From positions 7,986-71,985 of the forward strand of contig NZ_LKEG01000025.1 of the NCBI RefSeq assembly GCF_001645105.1: DNA of 64,000 nt, read 5' to 3'. Made by a program: the position numbers and the translations under genes. Source of the stretch: Pseudomonas marginalis (lineage in GTDB: Bacteria > Pseudomonadota > Gammaproteobacteria > Pseudomonadales > Pseudomonadaceae). Positions 41,695-48,951 of the stretch are shown here, one piece after another (the stretch's first letter is position 1; every line of letters begins with the position of its first letter). The notes beneath the pieces are model-generated. The model saw only the letters and a list, made by a program, of their open reading frames with translations, ran no database searches and was not told the origin of the DNA.

Positions 41695-42729
41695 TCAGCG
41701 CGGGGTTTCGCCAGGCACCGGTGCGTGTTCAGGAATAAGTTTCTGCTGCTTGAGCTGTGCCCAAAATGCGCCGGGGATCCGTGTCGAAAACGCTGCGACG
41801 TTCTGCTGAACCTCCGCCACCGACTGAGCGCCGAACACCAGCGCCCGTACAGCTGGGTGGCAGGCGCAAAACTGCAACGCTGCAGCCGACATCGCCACAC
41901 CATGGTCGGCGCAGATCGACTGTATGACAGCCACGCGCGCTGCGATGTCGGCCGGAACGGCACGATAATCAAACATTGCGTCGGGACGTGCACCCATCGC
42001 CAGCACGCCTGAATTGAAGGCGCCTGCCGCGATGATCGAAACGTCGCGACGTTGCAATTCATCAAAATGCCCGTTGAGTGGCTCATGGTTGAGCAGCGTA
42101 TAACGGCCGGCAATCATCGCACAGTCGAGGGCGAACTCCCGCGCCACCTCCACGACCACTTCGGTTTCATTGACACCCAGGCCAACGGCAGACACCACCC
42201 CTGTGCTGCGCAGTTCGTCCAGCGCCTTGAATCCACTCTCACGGATCTGATTCCAATAAACTTCAGCCCGTCGACCATGCCAGGCACGTCCCAGATCGTG
42301 CACCAGGAGTACGTCGATACGATCCAGGCCGGAGCGCTCAAGGCTGTGGTCCACCGAGCGCATGAATCCGTCATAGGTATAATCGTACTGATAGTGAGGG
42401 TTGTGCAGGAACCATCTTGAGTCCGCCGGGCGCTGGGCAGCCGGGATGTCGCCGGTGTCGAGTACCCGGCCTACTTTGGTGCTGACGACCACATCGTTGC
42501 GTATATTCAGTTCGCGTAACGCACGACCCAAGGTGTATTCCGCGCGGCCAGTGCCATACATCGGTGCCGTGTCAAAATAGCGGATACCCGCTTCATGAGC
42601 TGACTGCACGATGGCCAGCGCCTGGTCGTAATCGATGTGGGCGTTATAGCCGATCTGCACCGTGCCCAAGCCGACGGCACTGAGTGCCACGTTGGATTGA
42701 CCGAGCGGGCGTTTCTCGATGGGGTTCAT
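41695..42729 (-). CDS. Aldo/keto reductase (D-threo-aldose/fucose dehydrogenase-like)
   Basis: A 344-residue AKR barrel with the catalytic tetrad Asp53, Tyr58 (FDTAPMYGTG), Lys85 (VVSTKVGR) and His144 (DVLLVHDLG). The sequence style fits the D-threo-aldose 1-dehydrogenase/L-fucose dehydrogenase branch, which also contains pyridoxal 4-dehydrogenase; these oxidise a hemiacetal to a lactone with NAD(P)+. Its start codon overlaps the flavin reductase stop by one base. Last gene of a six-gene minus-strand operon (VTT, two lumazine-binding-like, SRPBCC, flavin reductase, AKR). Confidence 0.9.
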   Translation of the reverse strand: MNPIEKRPLGQSNVALSAVGLGTVQIGYNAHIDYDQALAIVQSAHEAGIRYFDTAPMYGTGRAEYTLGRALRELNIRNDVVVSTKVGRVLDTGDIPAAQRPADSRWFLHNPHYQYDYTYDGFMRSVDHSLERSGLDRIDVLLVHDLGRAWHGRRAEVYWNQIRESGFKALDELRSTGVVSAVGLGVNETEVVVEVAREFALDCAMIAGRYTLLNHEPLNGHFDELQRRDVSIIAAGAFNSGVLAMGARPDAMFDYRAVPADIAARVAVIQSICADHGVAMSAAALQFCACHPAVRALVFGAQSVAEVQQNVAAFSTRIPGAFWAQLKQQKLIPEHAPVPGETPR

Positions 42730-43316
42730 TACGTGTCCTCCTTTGTCGCGACGTCCAACGCTTCTCCGATCGCATAAAAGTGGCCACCTGCGATGTAGTG
42801 CAGGCTACGAAAGTCCGGGTGCGCACGCTCAAAGTGCCAATGGCCGTCGCTGAATACCCGTGTGTCGGCCCAGGCAGCGACGACTTCACCGATAAACAGG
42901 TCGTAGGTCGACTGGTTGTGCGGTTCGGGCAAAAGTTTGCACGCAAGCCAGGCTGAGCAGCCGGCCACGAATGGCACGTCATGGCCGCTGATACTGAATA
43001 GCTCCACGCCGCTATGAGCCAGCTTCTGTGGATCTTCCTGCAGGCTGACGCTGCCGACATCGCGGGTCAATTGCAGCTGTGCCACGGTGGGAACCTGAAT
43101 CACAAAGAGGCCGCTACGCTCTACCAGTTCGCGGGTTTTGGCGATCTTGTCCAGCACCACAGTGACTTTGGGCGGTGAGAAATCCAATGCACAGGCCCAT
43201 GCCGCGGCCATCACATTTCGAGTATCCTCGTGTTGAGCAGAAACCAGCACGGTGGGACCGTGGTTGATCAGCCGATAAGCTTTTTCAAGCGGCACTTCGG
43301 CAAGGTGGTCGTGCAT
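42729..43316 (-). CDS. Flavin reductase-like protein (DIM6/NTAB family)
   Basis: A 195-residue FMN-binding split-barrel protein: YRLINHGPTVLVSAQHEDTRNVMAAAWACALDFSPPKVTVVLD, TRELVERSGLFVIQVP, and SWLACKLLPEPHNQSTYDLFIGEVVAAWAD. It probably reduces FMN/FAD or a quinone-like substrate with NAD(P)H. The ATG at 43316 has GGAG upstream. Coupled to the AKR by a one-base stop/start overlap, and downstream of an SRPBCC gene. No oxygenase is in the same operon, but a luciferase-like flavin enzyme lies in the divergent operon and could use the reduced flavin. Confidence 0.88.
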   Translation of the reverse strand: MHDHLAEVPLEKAYRLINHGPTVLVSAQHEDTRNVMAAAWACALDFSPPKVTVVLDKIAKTRELVERSGLFVIQVPTVAQLQLTRDVGSVSLQEDPQKLAHSGVELFSISGHDVPFVAGCSAWLACKLLPEPHNQSTYDLFIGEVVAAWADTRVFSDGHWHFERAHPDFRSLHYIAGGHFYAIGEALDVATKEDT

Positions 43317-43372
43317 CGTAACTCCAGAAAAATTGAACCCCGCATCCATTGCTGGAGCGGGGTAGGGCACAT

Positions 43373-43822
43373 TCACGCGGTGGCGGTTTGGTTCAGGTAA
43401 ACCTGGAGGCTTTCATGACCACCGACAATGAGCGACTCGATGGTCGAGGTCCATTGCCCCTCTGGGTCAGGCTCGCGCGTATCGAAGGTCGCAGACCACA
43501 GAATCACGGTTTCGTCCTTGCCAGTCAACGGGATCAGGCGCACGGTCAACACGTAGTTGTCGACGGGCAGTGGCGCTTCAACGAAACGGTAGGAGAACTG
43601 CAGATTTACCGCGTCTATCGACAACAACTGCTCGCGCAGAATGGCGCCATCCTGCAACGTCAGCCGACGGATGCAACCGACCAGACCGTCCGGCTGACCG
43701 TCTTCGATGACGCTCTGCGGGATCGCCGGGTGCCACTGGCTGATTTTCCCGAAGCGCTTGAGTACATCCCAAACGCGCTCGGCGCCGCCGTCTACAACGG
43801 CGCTGTATTCAACTTTTGCCAT
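43373..43822 (-). CDS. SRPBCC (START-like) ligand-binding protein
   Basis: A 149-residue single-domain protein with the SRPBCC/polyketide cyclase pattern: VEYSAVVDGGAERVWDVLKRFGKISQWHP start, GCIRRLTLQDGAILREQLLSID, FSYRFVEAPLPVDNYVLTVRL, FDTREPDPEG, and a long C-terminal helix that covers the pocket. Such proteins bind hydrophobic small molecules, or act as cyclases or hydrolases. No catalytic residue can be named. It sits between a lumazine-binding-like protein and a flavin reductase in one operon. Confidence 0.87.
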   Translation of the reverse strand: MAKVEYSAVVDGGAERVWDVLKRFGKISQWHPAIPQSVIEDGQPDGLVGCIRRLTLQDGAILREQLLSIDAVNLQFSYRFVEAPLPVDNYVLTVRLIPLTGKDETVILWSATFDTREPDPEGQWTSTIESLIVGGHESLQVYLNQTATA

Positions 43823-43866
43823 GATTTATCACCTTAAGAAACAGCATTGCGTTCAGGCCGCTCGGA

Positions 43867-44253
43867 TCAGCCTTCGAACTGGTGATAAACCTTGGCGATC
43901 ACCTTCCAGGTGCCGTCGATTTTGATCAGTGTCAGGTAATCGTTGTAGTCGGCGCCAATCGCGTCCTTTTCCATGTCCACCCGTACCACGGCGGTGGTTG
44001 GGGTGATCGCCAGCACGTCCAGGCGAGTGCTGATATCCGGGGCCTTGCCATTAGTGCGGACGAAGTCGAACAGATTGCTGATCGGGCCGCCCAGCAGTTT
44101 GCCGTTGGTGAAGCCGTACATCACCGCTTCCTTGTGGAAGGCCTGCTCCAGCACTTCCGGGCTGCCGGCACGCAGGCCGTCTGCGTATTGCTGGGCCACG
44201 GCGACAACGGCGTTGTAGTCCTGGGTGGGTACTGCCTTGATGTTCTTGCTCAT
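43867..44253 (-). CDS. Lumazine-binding/NTF2-like protein (divergent paralogue)
   Basis: A 128-residue protein of the same family as the products of 5060 and 44310 but more diverged: YNAVVAVAQQYADGLRAGSPEVLEQAFHKEAVMYG, KLLGGPISNLFDFV, and DYLTLIKIDGTWKVIAKVYHQ. It lacks the MKPAF and FTDFF blocks of the other three. AAGGAG stands before the ATG at 44253; the in-frame extension upstream overlaps the previous gap. Cytoplasmic. Function unknown; the paired presence of two such proteins suggests a heterodimer or two related ligands. Confidence 0.83.
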   Translation of the reverse strand: MSKNIKAVPTQDYNAVVAVAQQYADGLRAGSPEVLEQAFHKEAVMYGFTNGKLLGGPISNLFDFVRTNGKAPDISTRLDVLAITPTTAVVRVDMEKDAIGADYNDYLTLIKIDGTWKVIAKVYHQFEG

Positions 44254-44309
44254 GGTCAAACTCCTTTGCAGGGTTTTGGCGCCAATGGGGCGCGGTTCAA
44301 GCGGGTGGG

Positions 44310-44693
44310 TTAAGGAGCAACGTGGGTGTGGTAGATCTTGCTGATGACGGTCCACTTTCCATCAACCTTCAGCAGGTTGAAGAAATCGGTGAAGCAGAAG
44401 CCGGAGATGTCATTGGTATCGATACGTGCGCTGGCAGCGGTGCCCACGATATCGACGTTGACGATGGCACCTTTGGCTTCCGGTGACGGCCGGAAGGCGC
44501 TGTCGATGATGTCGAACAGACCTTGGATCGGGCCTCCGGTCAGCTTGCCTTCGCCATCTACACCAAAGATGGTGGCCTGCTCGCTGAAGGCAGGTTTCAT
44601 GATGCTGCTTTTGGCTTGCTTGCCACCTTCGTTGTAGTGGTTCAGCACCGTGACGATGGCGTTGTAGTCTTCGACGTAAGTTGGGTTGCTCAT
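44310..44693 (-). CDS. Lumazine-binding/NTF2-like protein
   Basis: A 127-residue protein very close to the product of 5060-5443, with the same start and end motifs (YVEDYNAIVTVLNHYNEG, MKPAFSEQAT, FRPSPEA, TAASARIDTND, FTDFFNLLKVDGKWTVISKIYHTHVAP). AGGAG lies 7 bases before the ATG. It follows the VTT-domain gene by 10 bases. The operon promoter carries palindromes related to that of the OYE/5060 locus, so both family members may answer to the same regulator. Confidence 0.85.
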   Translation of the reverse strand: MSNPTYVEDYNAIVTVLNHYNEGGKQAKSSIMKPAFSEQATIFGVDGEGKLTGGPIQGLFDIIDSAFRPSPEAKGAIVNVDIVGTAASARIDTNDISGFCFTDFFNLLKVDGKWTVISKIYHTHVAP

Positions 44694-44703
44694 GGTGTTA
44701 CTC

Positions 44704-45360
44704 CTAGTTTGAAGAGGGTTGAAGAAGGGCTTGGTTGATTGCTTTGCGTGCATATCGAGCGATGGTCAGTAAGGCGATCAATGCAACGACCAGTCCCGCC
44801 CAAGTCATCATTTGAGTCGAGCGATTGGTCGTTACCTCGCCACTGATTATCTGTGTGACATCAGCCGCCAGAGAGCCCAGATACGCATACAGAAATGTTC
44901 CAGGGAGCAGGCCGATCCAGGTCGCCAGGAGGAATTCTCGACGGGTGATTCGGCTGGCTCCGAGTCCGTAGCTCAGCGGAGCGAACGGCACGATGGACGC
45001 CAGGCGCAAGAGGAAAACAATTCGAAAACCTCCAGACTCGATTGCGCGGTCGACCGCCGCTGATGTGGGGCTGTTCACCAGGCGTCGTTTGACCCAAGGG
45101 CGCAGAAGCGATCTGCCCAAGGCGAACGCGACCGCTGCAGACAGCAAACCAGCGGGCGAGATGAGCAGCGTTCCCCACATCGGGCCGTACAAAAAACCGG
45201 CGAGCGCCGTGAGCACCGAGGCGGGTACGAAGGCGACCGTGCCCACCACAAATATCGCGGCATACAGCGCAATCCCGACAACGTCTAGCGAGCGAATAAT
45301 CTCGATCCACTGCGCGATGTGGTGTACGGCGAGGTCTATCACGTTGCCTATCCCATTCAT
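44704..45360 (-). CDS. VTT/SNARE-associated (TVP38/TMEM64-like) inner-membrane protein
   Basis: A 218-residue membrane protein with the TVP38 pattern: AAIFVVGTVAFVPASVLTALAGFLYGPMWGTLLISPAGLLSAAVAFALGRSLLR, then FLLRLASIVPFAPLSYGLGASRI with the conserved Pro-rich re-entrant segment, and GLLPGTFLYAYLGSL. Family members are implicated in lipid scrambling or metal-related roles, with no firm bacterial function. The ATG at 45360 is used, though an ATG at 45393 is possible; neither has a clear ribosome-binding site. First gene of the six-gene operon. Confidence 0.82.
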   Translation of the reverse strand: MNGIGNVIDLAVHHIAQWIEIIRSLDVVGIALYAAIFVVGTVAFVPASVLTALAGFLYGPMWGTLLISPAGLLSAAVAFALGRSLLRPWVKRRLVNSPTSAAVDRAIESGGFRIVFLLRLASIVPFAPLSYGLGASRITRREFLLATWIGLLPGTFLYAYLGSLAADVTQIISGEVTTNRSTQMMTWAGLVVALIALLTIARYARKAINQALLQPSSN

Positions 45361-45410
45361 TCGGTCGGTGGGAATGCTTCCCGTCCGGCACATCACTGAA
45401 AGCTATTTAG

Positions 45411-45424
45411 GTAGCGACCGCTAC
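45411..45424. promoter_or_regulatory. Palindrome GTAGCG-AC-CGCTAC in a divergent promoter
   Basis: A perfect 6+2+6 palindrome 51 bases upstream of the VTT gene start. Its core TAGCGACCGCTA resembles the core TAGTGATCACTA at 45442-45453, giving two related sites 31 bases (about three helical turns) apart. Confidence 0.5.
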
Positions 45425-45435
45425 ATATTATGTGT

Positions 45436-45459
45436 ATTTTATAGTGATCACTACAGTTA
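45436..45459. promoter_or_regulatory. Copy of the 24-bp operator in the VTT/TIM-barrel divergent promoter
   Basis: The core TAGTGATCACTA (45442-45453) is a perfect 12-base palindrome. In the 24-base frame, 17 positions equal the element at 20723-20746. It lies 94 bases before the TIM-barrel start and 76 bases before the VTT start, so it may control both directions. Confidence 0.55.
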
Positions 45460-45552
45460 GTGTCAAGACATTTGCTGTCGGTGTTGGTGAAGGCGAAGTG
45501 GACGTTCGACGGTGCTTTGCGATCAATGCCTGACGGCCTGCTGGAGAGCACC

Positions 45553-46398
45553 ATGACGCAAAAGTTTTACGCACAGGACACCTGTTTCTACAGCTCCATG
45601 GGCACCTACAGTTTTGAGGACCGGTGCGAGATGACTAAGGCGGTGGGTTATGACGCCACCTATCTTTCAATCTGGGAGGGACGCAACTGGGCAGCTGTCC
45701 AGCAATTGAGCAGCGTCAAGGAGCGTTACGACCTGGAGGTAGCGGGCATCTATGTGGTGCTCAACCTGCGCCTAGGCGTAGAGGCGGAGCAGAACGCGGG
45801 CATCTATCAGATGCTGAAAGTGGCACCGCCAGGCTCCACCGTTGAATTGGCGATTAAAACCGCGGGGGACTTCGCGCGTTCGGATCCTGCGGGCGATGAG
45901 CCTGTGGTGCGCTGGTTGGCCGAAGCCTTGTCTATCGCGCAGCAGCGCAATATCCGCATCCTGATCTACTCGCATTTACTGCACTGGAGCGAAAAGCACG
46001 ACGACGCCCTGCGTATTTGTGAGCGACTCAATCACCCCAATCTGGGGATCGTTTTCTGCGGCTACCACTGGTACGCCGGCGACGGCGAGCGGCTGGGCGC
46101 CACGCTCAGGCGGGCGCTGCCTTTTCTCAAGCAAGTGAATCTTTCAGGTTCACGCCGCAGCCCTCTGGGCTGGGGCCAGACCGCGACCATTGAAACCCTC
46201 GACCAGGGCGAAATGGACAATTTTGCGGTCATGGCGCTGTTGAAGCGGTTGGGTTACGACGGCTATATCGGTTGGCAAGGATGGGATGAAAGCGGCGATG
46301 CCTTTACCAAGCTGCGCAAGTCGCTGGAGGCCCTGCGCAGCATGGACGAGCGCGTGCGCAAATTCCCGCATTGGGCCCGTCACGTCGATCATCAATAA
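45553..46398 (+). CDS. Xylose-isomerase-like TIM-barrel protein
   Basis: A 281-residue protein with a sugar-phosphate isomerase/epimerase-like (AP endonuclease 2 type) barrel: MTKAVGYDATYLSIWEGRN, LEVAGIYVVLNL, NIRILIYSHLLHWSEKHDDALRICERLNHPNLGIVFCGYHWYAG, FLKQVNLSGSR, GYIGWQGWDES. Potential metal ligands (His in YSHLLHW and GYHW, Glu/Asp later) can be seen but not proved. The ATG at 45553 has GGAGAG upstream. No signal peptide. First gene of a three-gene operon with a luciferase-like oxidoreductase 9 bases later. Reaction unknown. Confidence 0.82.
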   Translation: MTQKFYAQDTCFYSSMGTYSFEDRCEMTKAVGYDATYLSIWEGRNWAAVQQLSSVKERYDLEVAGIYVVLNLRLGVEAEQNAGIYQMLKVAPPGSTVELAIKTAGDFARSDPAGDEPVVRWLAEALSIAQQRNIRILIYSHLLHWSEKHDDALRICERLNHPNLGIVFCGYHWYAGDGERLGATLRRALPFLKQVNLSGSRRSPLGWGQTATIETLDQGEMDNFAVMALLKRLGYDGYIGWQGWDESGDAFTKLRKSLEALRSMDERVRKFPHWARHVDHQ

Positions 46399-46407
46399 GG
46401 AGTTTTT

Positions 46408-47385
46408 ATGTTTTCGTTGTCCAGTACACCGTACCAGGCGTTACCGGGTTTTCGTCGGACCTTCCAGCCTGGGAAACTGACCCTCGGTTTGTTTTTTCCG
46501 ATAGAGGCTTACGAGGGCGATATGCCCACAATGCGCAACCAGGTCGCGTTGGCTCAGCAGGCGGAAAAGGCCGGTTTTGCCTCCTTATGGTTTCGTGATG
46601 TCCCGCTGCGCGATCCGACGTTTGGCGATGTCGGGCAAATCTACGACCCCTGGACTTACCTGGGCTATCTTGCCGGGCAAACCCGGGATATCGCACTGGG
46701 AACCGCCGCGATCGTTGTTCCCATTCGTCATCCGCTCCATTTGGCCAAGGCTGCAGCGAGCATCGATCAACTCAGCGGAGGCAGGTTGTTGCTCGGCGTG
46801 GCTTCTGGCGACCGTCCGGTGGAATACCCTGCTTTCAATGTGGAATCCCACAGCCGTGGGGAGCGATTCGTCGAGCATCTGGAGGTTATGCGCAAATCCC
46901 TCAGCACTCAGTTCGAACCGATTCGCTGGAGCGAGGGCGAGCTGAGGCATGCAGACCTGGTGCCCAAACCCTCAGGCCAATCCATTCCATTACTTATCAC
47001 CGGCAGTAGTCGCCAGACATTGCAGTGGATCGCCAGGGAAGCCGACGGTTGGATCTCTTACCCGCGCGCCTTGGATAAGCAAAGGGATATCGTTCGCCTC
47101 TGGCACGAGACTGTGCGCGAGCAGGCAGGCGATGCCTTCAAGCCATTCAGTCAGTCCCTCTTTATCGACCTGACCCTCGACCCCGATACTGCCCCCACAC
47201 CTATTCACCAAGGCTTCAGGTTAGGCCGCAATGCACTGCTGGAGATGCTGCACACCCTTCAATCCTTCGGGGTTAACCACGTGATGATCCAGCTCAAATA
47301 TGGGCAGCGCTCGGCCCCGGAGGTTCTGGACGAATTGGCAGAGTTCATCGTGCCGCAATTTCCCGCGTTGACACGAGGTGTCTAA
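46408..47385 (+). CDS. Luciferase-like (LLM class) flavin-dependent oxidoreductase
   Basis: A 325-residue TIM-barrel flavoprotein of the luciferase superfamily: LTLGLFFPIEAYEGDMPTMRNQVALAQQAEKAGFASLWFRDVPL, GTAAIVVPIRHPLHLAKAAASIDQLSGGRLLLGVASGDRPVEYPAF, and LLITGSSRQTLQWIAREADGWISYPR. It is distant from the RutA-like enzyme at 13051 and nearer the F420/FMN-dependent alkanal-type group. AAGGAG stands before the ATG, 9 bases after the TIM-barrel stop codon. It probably needs reduced flavin, which the divergent operon's flavin reductase could supply. Confidence 0.9.
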   Translation: MFSLSSTPYQALPGFRRTFQPGKLTLGLFFPIEAYEGDMPTMRNQVALAQQAEKAGFASLWFRDVPLRDPTFGDVGQIYDPWTYLGYLAGQTRDIALGTAAIVVPIRHPLHLAKAAASIDQLSGGRLLLGVASGDRPVEYPAFNVESHSRGERFVEHLEVMRKSLSTQFEPIRWSEGELRHADLVPKPSGQSIPLLITGSSRQTLQWIAREADGWISYPRALDKQRDIVRLWHETVREQAGDAFKPFSQSLFIDLTLDPDTAPTPIHQGFRLGRNALLEMLHTLQSFGVNHVMIQLKYGQRSAPEVLDELAEFIVPQFPALTRGV

Positions 47386-47453
47386 GCTGCATCAACCATT
47401 GTTACTCAAAGGTAAAGACTGTCGTTTTACAAGGCTGTAAACAGGAGAGCGTC

Positions 47454-48455
47454 ATGAGCATACAGACACAGATGCAGGCTCAGGTGTTGAGCGATTATGC
47501 CGACGGTACGTTCACCCTGACCCAGGTTGATCGCCCTTTGGCTGGAGCCGGCCAAGTACTTGTCAAGATAGCGGCAAGCGGGGTCAACCCGATTGATTTC
47601 ATGATTCGCAAGGGGCAGGCGCCCTATGCGATGCCTGAACTTCCCGCGATCCTCGGCACTGACCTCGCCGGCGTGGTGGAAGCCGTGGGCGAGGGTGTCA
47701 CCGGCTTTAAGGTTGGGGACGCGGTGTATGGGCTGACGGGTGGCGTACGTGGCCTGCAAGGTTCCATGGCTGAGTACGCCGCCGTCGATGCCGACCTGCT
47801 GGCGCCCAAACCGAGTAACCTCAGCATGCGCGAAGCCGCTGCGATACCGTTGGTATTCCTGACCGCGTGGGAGGGGCTGATTGACCGTGCTGGCCTGCAA
47901 TCGGGGCAGTCTGTGCTGGTGCAAGGCGGCGCCGGTGGAGTAGGGCACATGGCGGTACAAATCGCGGTTGCTCATGGCGCCAAGGTGTTCGCCACAGCAT
48001 CATCCCAGAAGCGCGCAATTGTTGAGTCCTATGGTGCAACGGCCATCGACTACCGCAGCAGTACGGTTGAGCAGTATGTAAAACAGCATACGGGTGGGGC
48101 AGGTTTCGATCTGGTTTACGATACCGTCGGCGGTCAGACCCTTGATGATTCGCTGGTAGCCGCTCGCGCCTATGGTCATGTATTGAGTTGCTTTGCGTTC
48201 GGCACTCATAACCTGGCGCCAAGCTCGCTGCGGTGCGTGACGGTGTCCGGGATATTCGTATTGTTGCCGATGTTGAGTGGGGAGGGGCGTGCGCATCACG
48301 GTGAGATTCTGCGGCATGCCACACGCCTTGCCGAGGCAGGCAGGCTCGTTCCTTTGCTGGATGAGCAGCGCTTCTCCCTGGCAGACGCACACGCCGCGCA
48401 TACGTTGCAGGAGTCGGGCAAGATGGTTGGGAAGGTGGTTATTGATGTCGTTTGA
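47454..48455 (+). CDS. NADPH:quinone oxidoreductase-like MDR protein
   Basis: A 333-residue zinc-free medium-chain reductase: VLVKIAASGVNPIDFMIRKGQ, ILGTDLAGVVEAVGEGV, the NADPH motif QGGAGGVGHMAVQIAVAHGAKVFATASS, and FDLVYDTVGGQTL. Such enzymes reduce quinones or enones. AGGAGAG precedes the ATG. It is the last gene of the TIM-barrel/LLM/QOR operon, with a bidirectional terminator after it. Together with the OYEs and SDRs it supports a quinone/enal stress theme for this part of the window. Confidence 0.92.
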   Translation: MSIQTQMQAQVLSDYADGTFTLTQVDRPLAGAGQVLVKIAASGVNPIDFMIRKGQAPYAMPELPAILGTDLAGVVEAVGEGVTGFKVGDAVYGLTGGVRGLQGSMAEYAAVDADLLAPKPSNLSMREAAAIPLVFLTAWEGLIDRAGLQSGQSVLVQGGAGGVGHMAVQIAVAHGAKVFATASSQKRAIVESYGATAIDYRSSTVEQYVKQHTGGAGFDLVYDTVGGQTLDDSLVAARAYGHVLSCFAFGTHNLAPSSLRCVTVSGIFVLLPMLSGEGRAHHGEILRHATRLAEAGRLVPLLDEQRFSLADAHAAHTLQESGKMVGKVVIDVV

Positions 48456-48492
48456 TGGCTGTCGACAGATCGCGGCACTGTAATCACAACAA

Positions 48493-48518
48493 AAAACGCA
48501 GCCCGAGGGCTGCGTTTT
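48493..48518. terminator. Bidirectional terminator between QOR and CMD genes
   Basis: AAAACGCAGCCC-GA-GGGCTGCGTTTT is a 12-bp self-complementary stem with A/T ends on both sides, lying in the 75-base gap between convergent genes. Confidence 0.85.
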
Positions 48519-48530
48519 GGTGTTCGAGGT

Positions 48531-48923
48531 TTAACGGCTGTGCTCGGTGTTCCAGGTCTTGATGGCTTCCGTCGCGACCCGGAACGCCGCCAATGCGCTC
48601 GGCACACCCGCGTAGATTGCAGCCTGCATCAACGCTGCGCGAATCTCCTCGACGGACACGCCATTGGTCAGCGCGCCCTTCACATGCACGCCCAGCTCAT
48701 GGTGCTGGTTCATGGCCGTCAGCATGCCGATGTTGAGCAGGCTGCGGGTTTTGAACGGCAAGGTCTCGTCACCCCACACGGCACCCCAGCAATACTCGGT
48801 CACCAAGGCTTGCATGGGTTTATTGAAATCGTCTGCCGACGACCAGGACTTCTCAACGTGGGCGGCACCCAGTACGGCTTTGCGATTCTCGAAGCCTTTA
48901 TCAAACAGTTCGTTATTGCTCAT
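48531..48923 (-). CDS. Carboxymuconolactone decarboxylase-family protein (second)
   Basis: A 130-residue CMD/PcaC-like protein paralogous to the one at 12588-13004: FENRKAVLGAAHVEKSWS, QALVTEYCWGAVWGDETLPFKTRSLLNIGML, HHELGVHVKGALTNGVSVEEIRAALMQAAIYAGVP. The ATG at 48923 has AGGTGA upstream. Last gene of the minus-strand operon zinc ADH, ALDH, MFS, CMD. Decarboxylation or isomerisation of a lactone product is plausible because three lactonase-like genes share this operon's operator, but the reaction is not established. Confidence 0.88.
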   Translation of the reverse strand: MSNNELFDKGFENRKAVLGAAHVEKSWSSADDFNKPMQALVTEYCWGAVWGDETLPFKTRSLLNIGMLTAMNQHHELGVHVKGALTNGVSVEEIRAALMQAAIYAGVPSALAAFRVATEAIKTWNTEHSR

Positions 48924-48951
48924 GGTTTCACCTGGCTCAGGGGAGGGGAGG

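Noticed and set aside
33391..42729. Vitamin B6 (pyridoxine) degradation pathway
   Set aside because: A GMC oxidase, an AKR of the pyridoxal-dehydrogenase branch and an MBL lactonase-like enzyme fit the first steps, but no pyridoxate-ring oxygenase, decarboxylase or amidohydrolase is present, and the AKR is in a different operon with a different operator.
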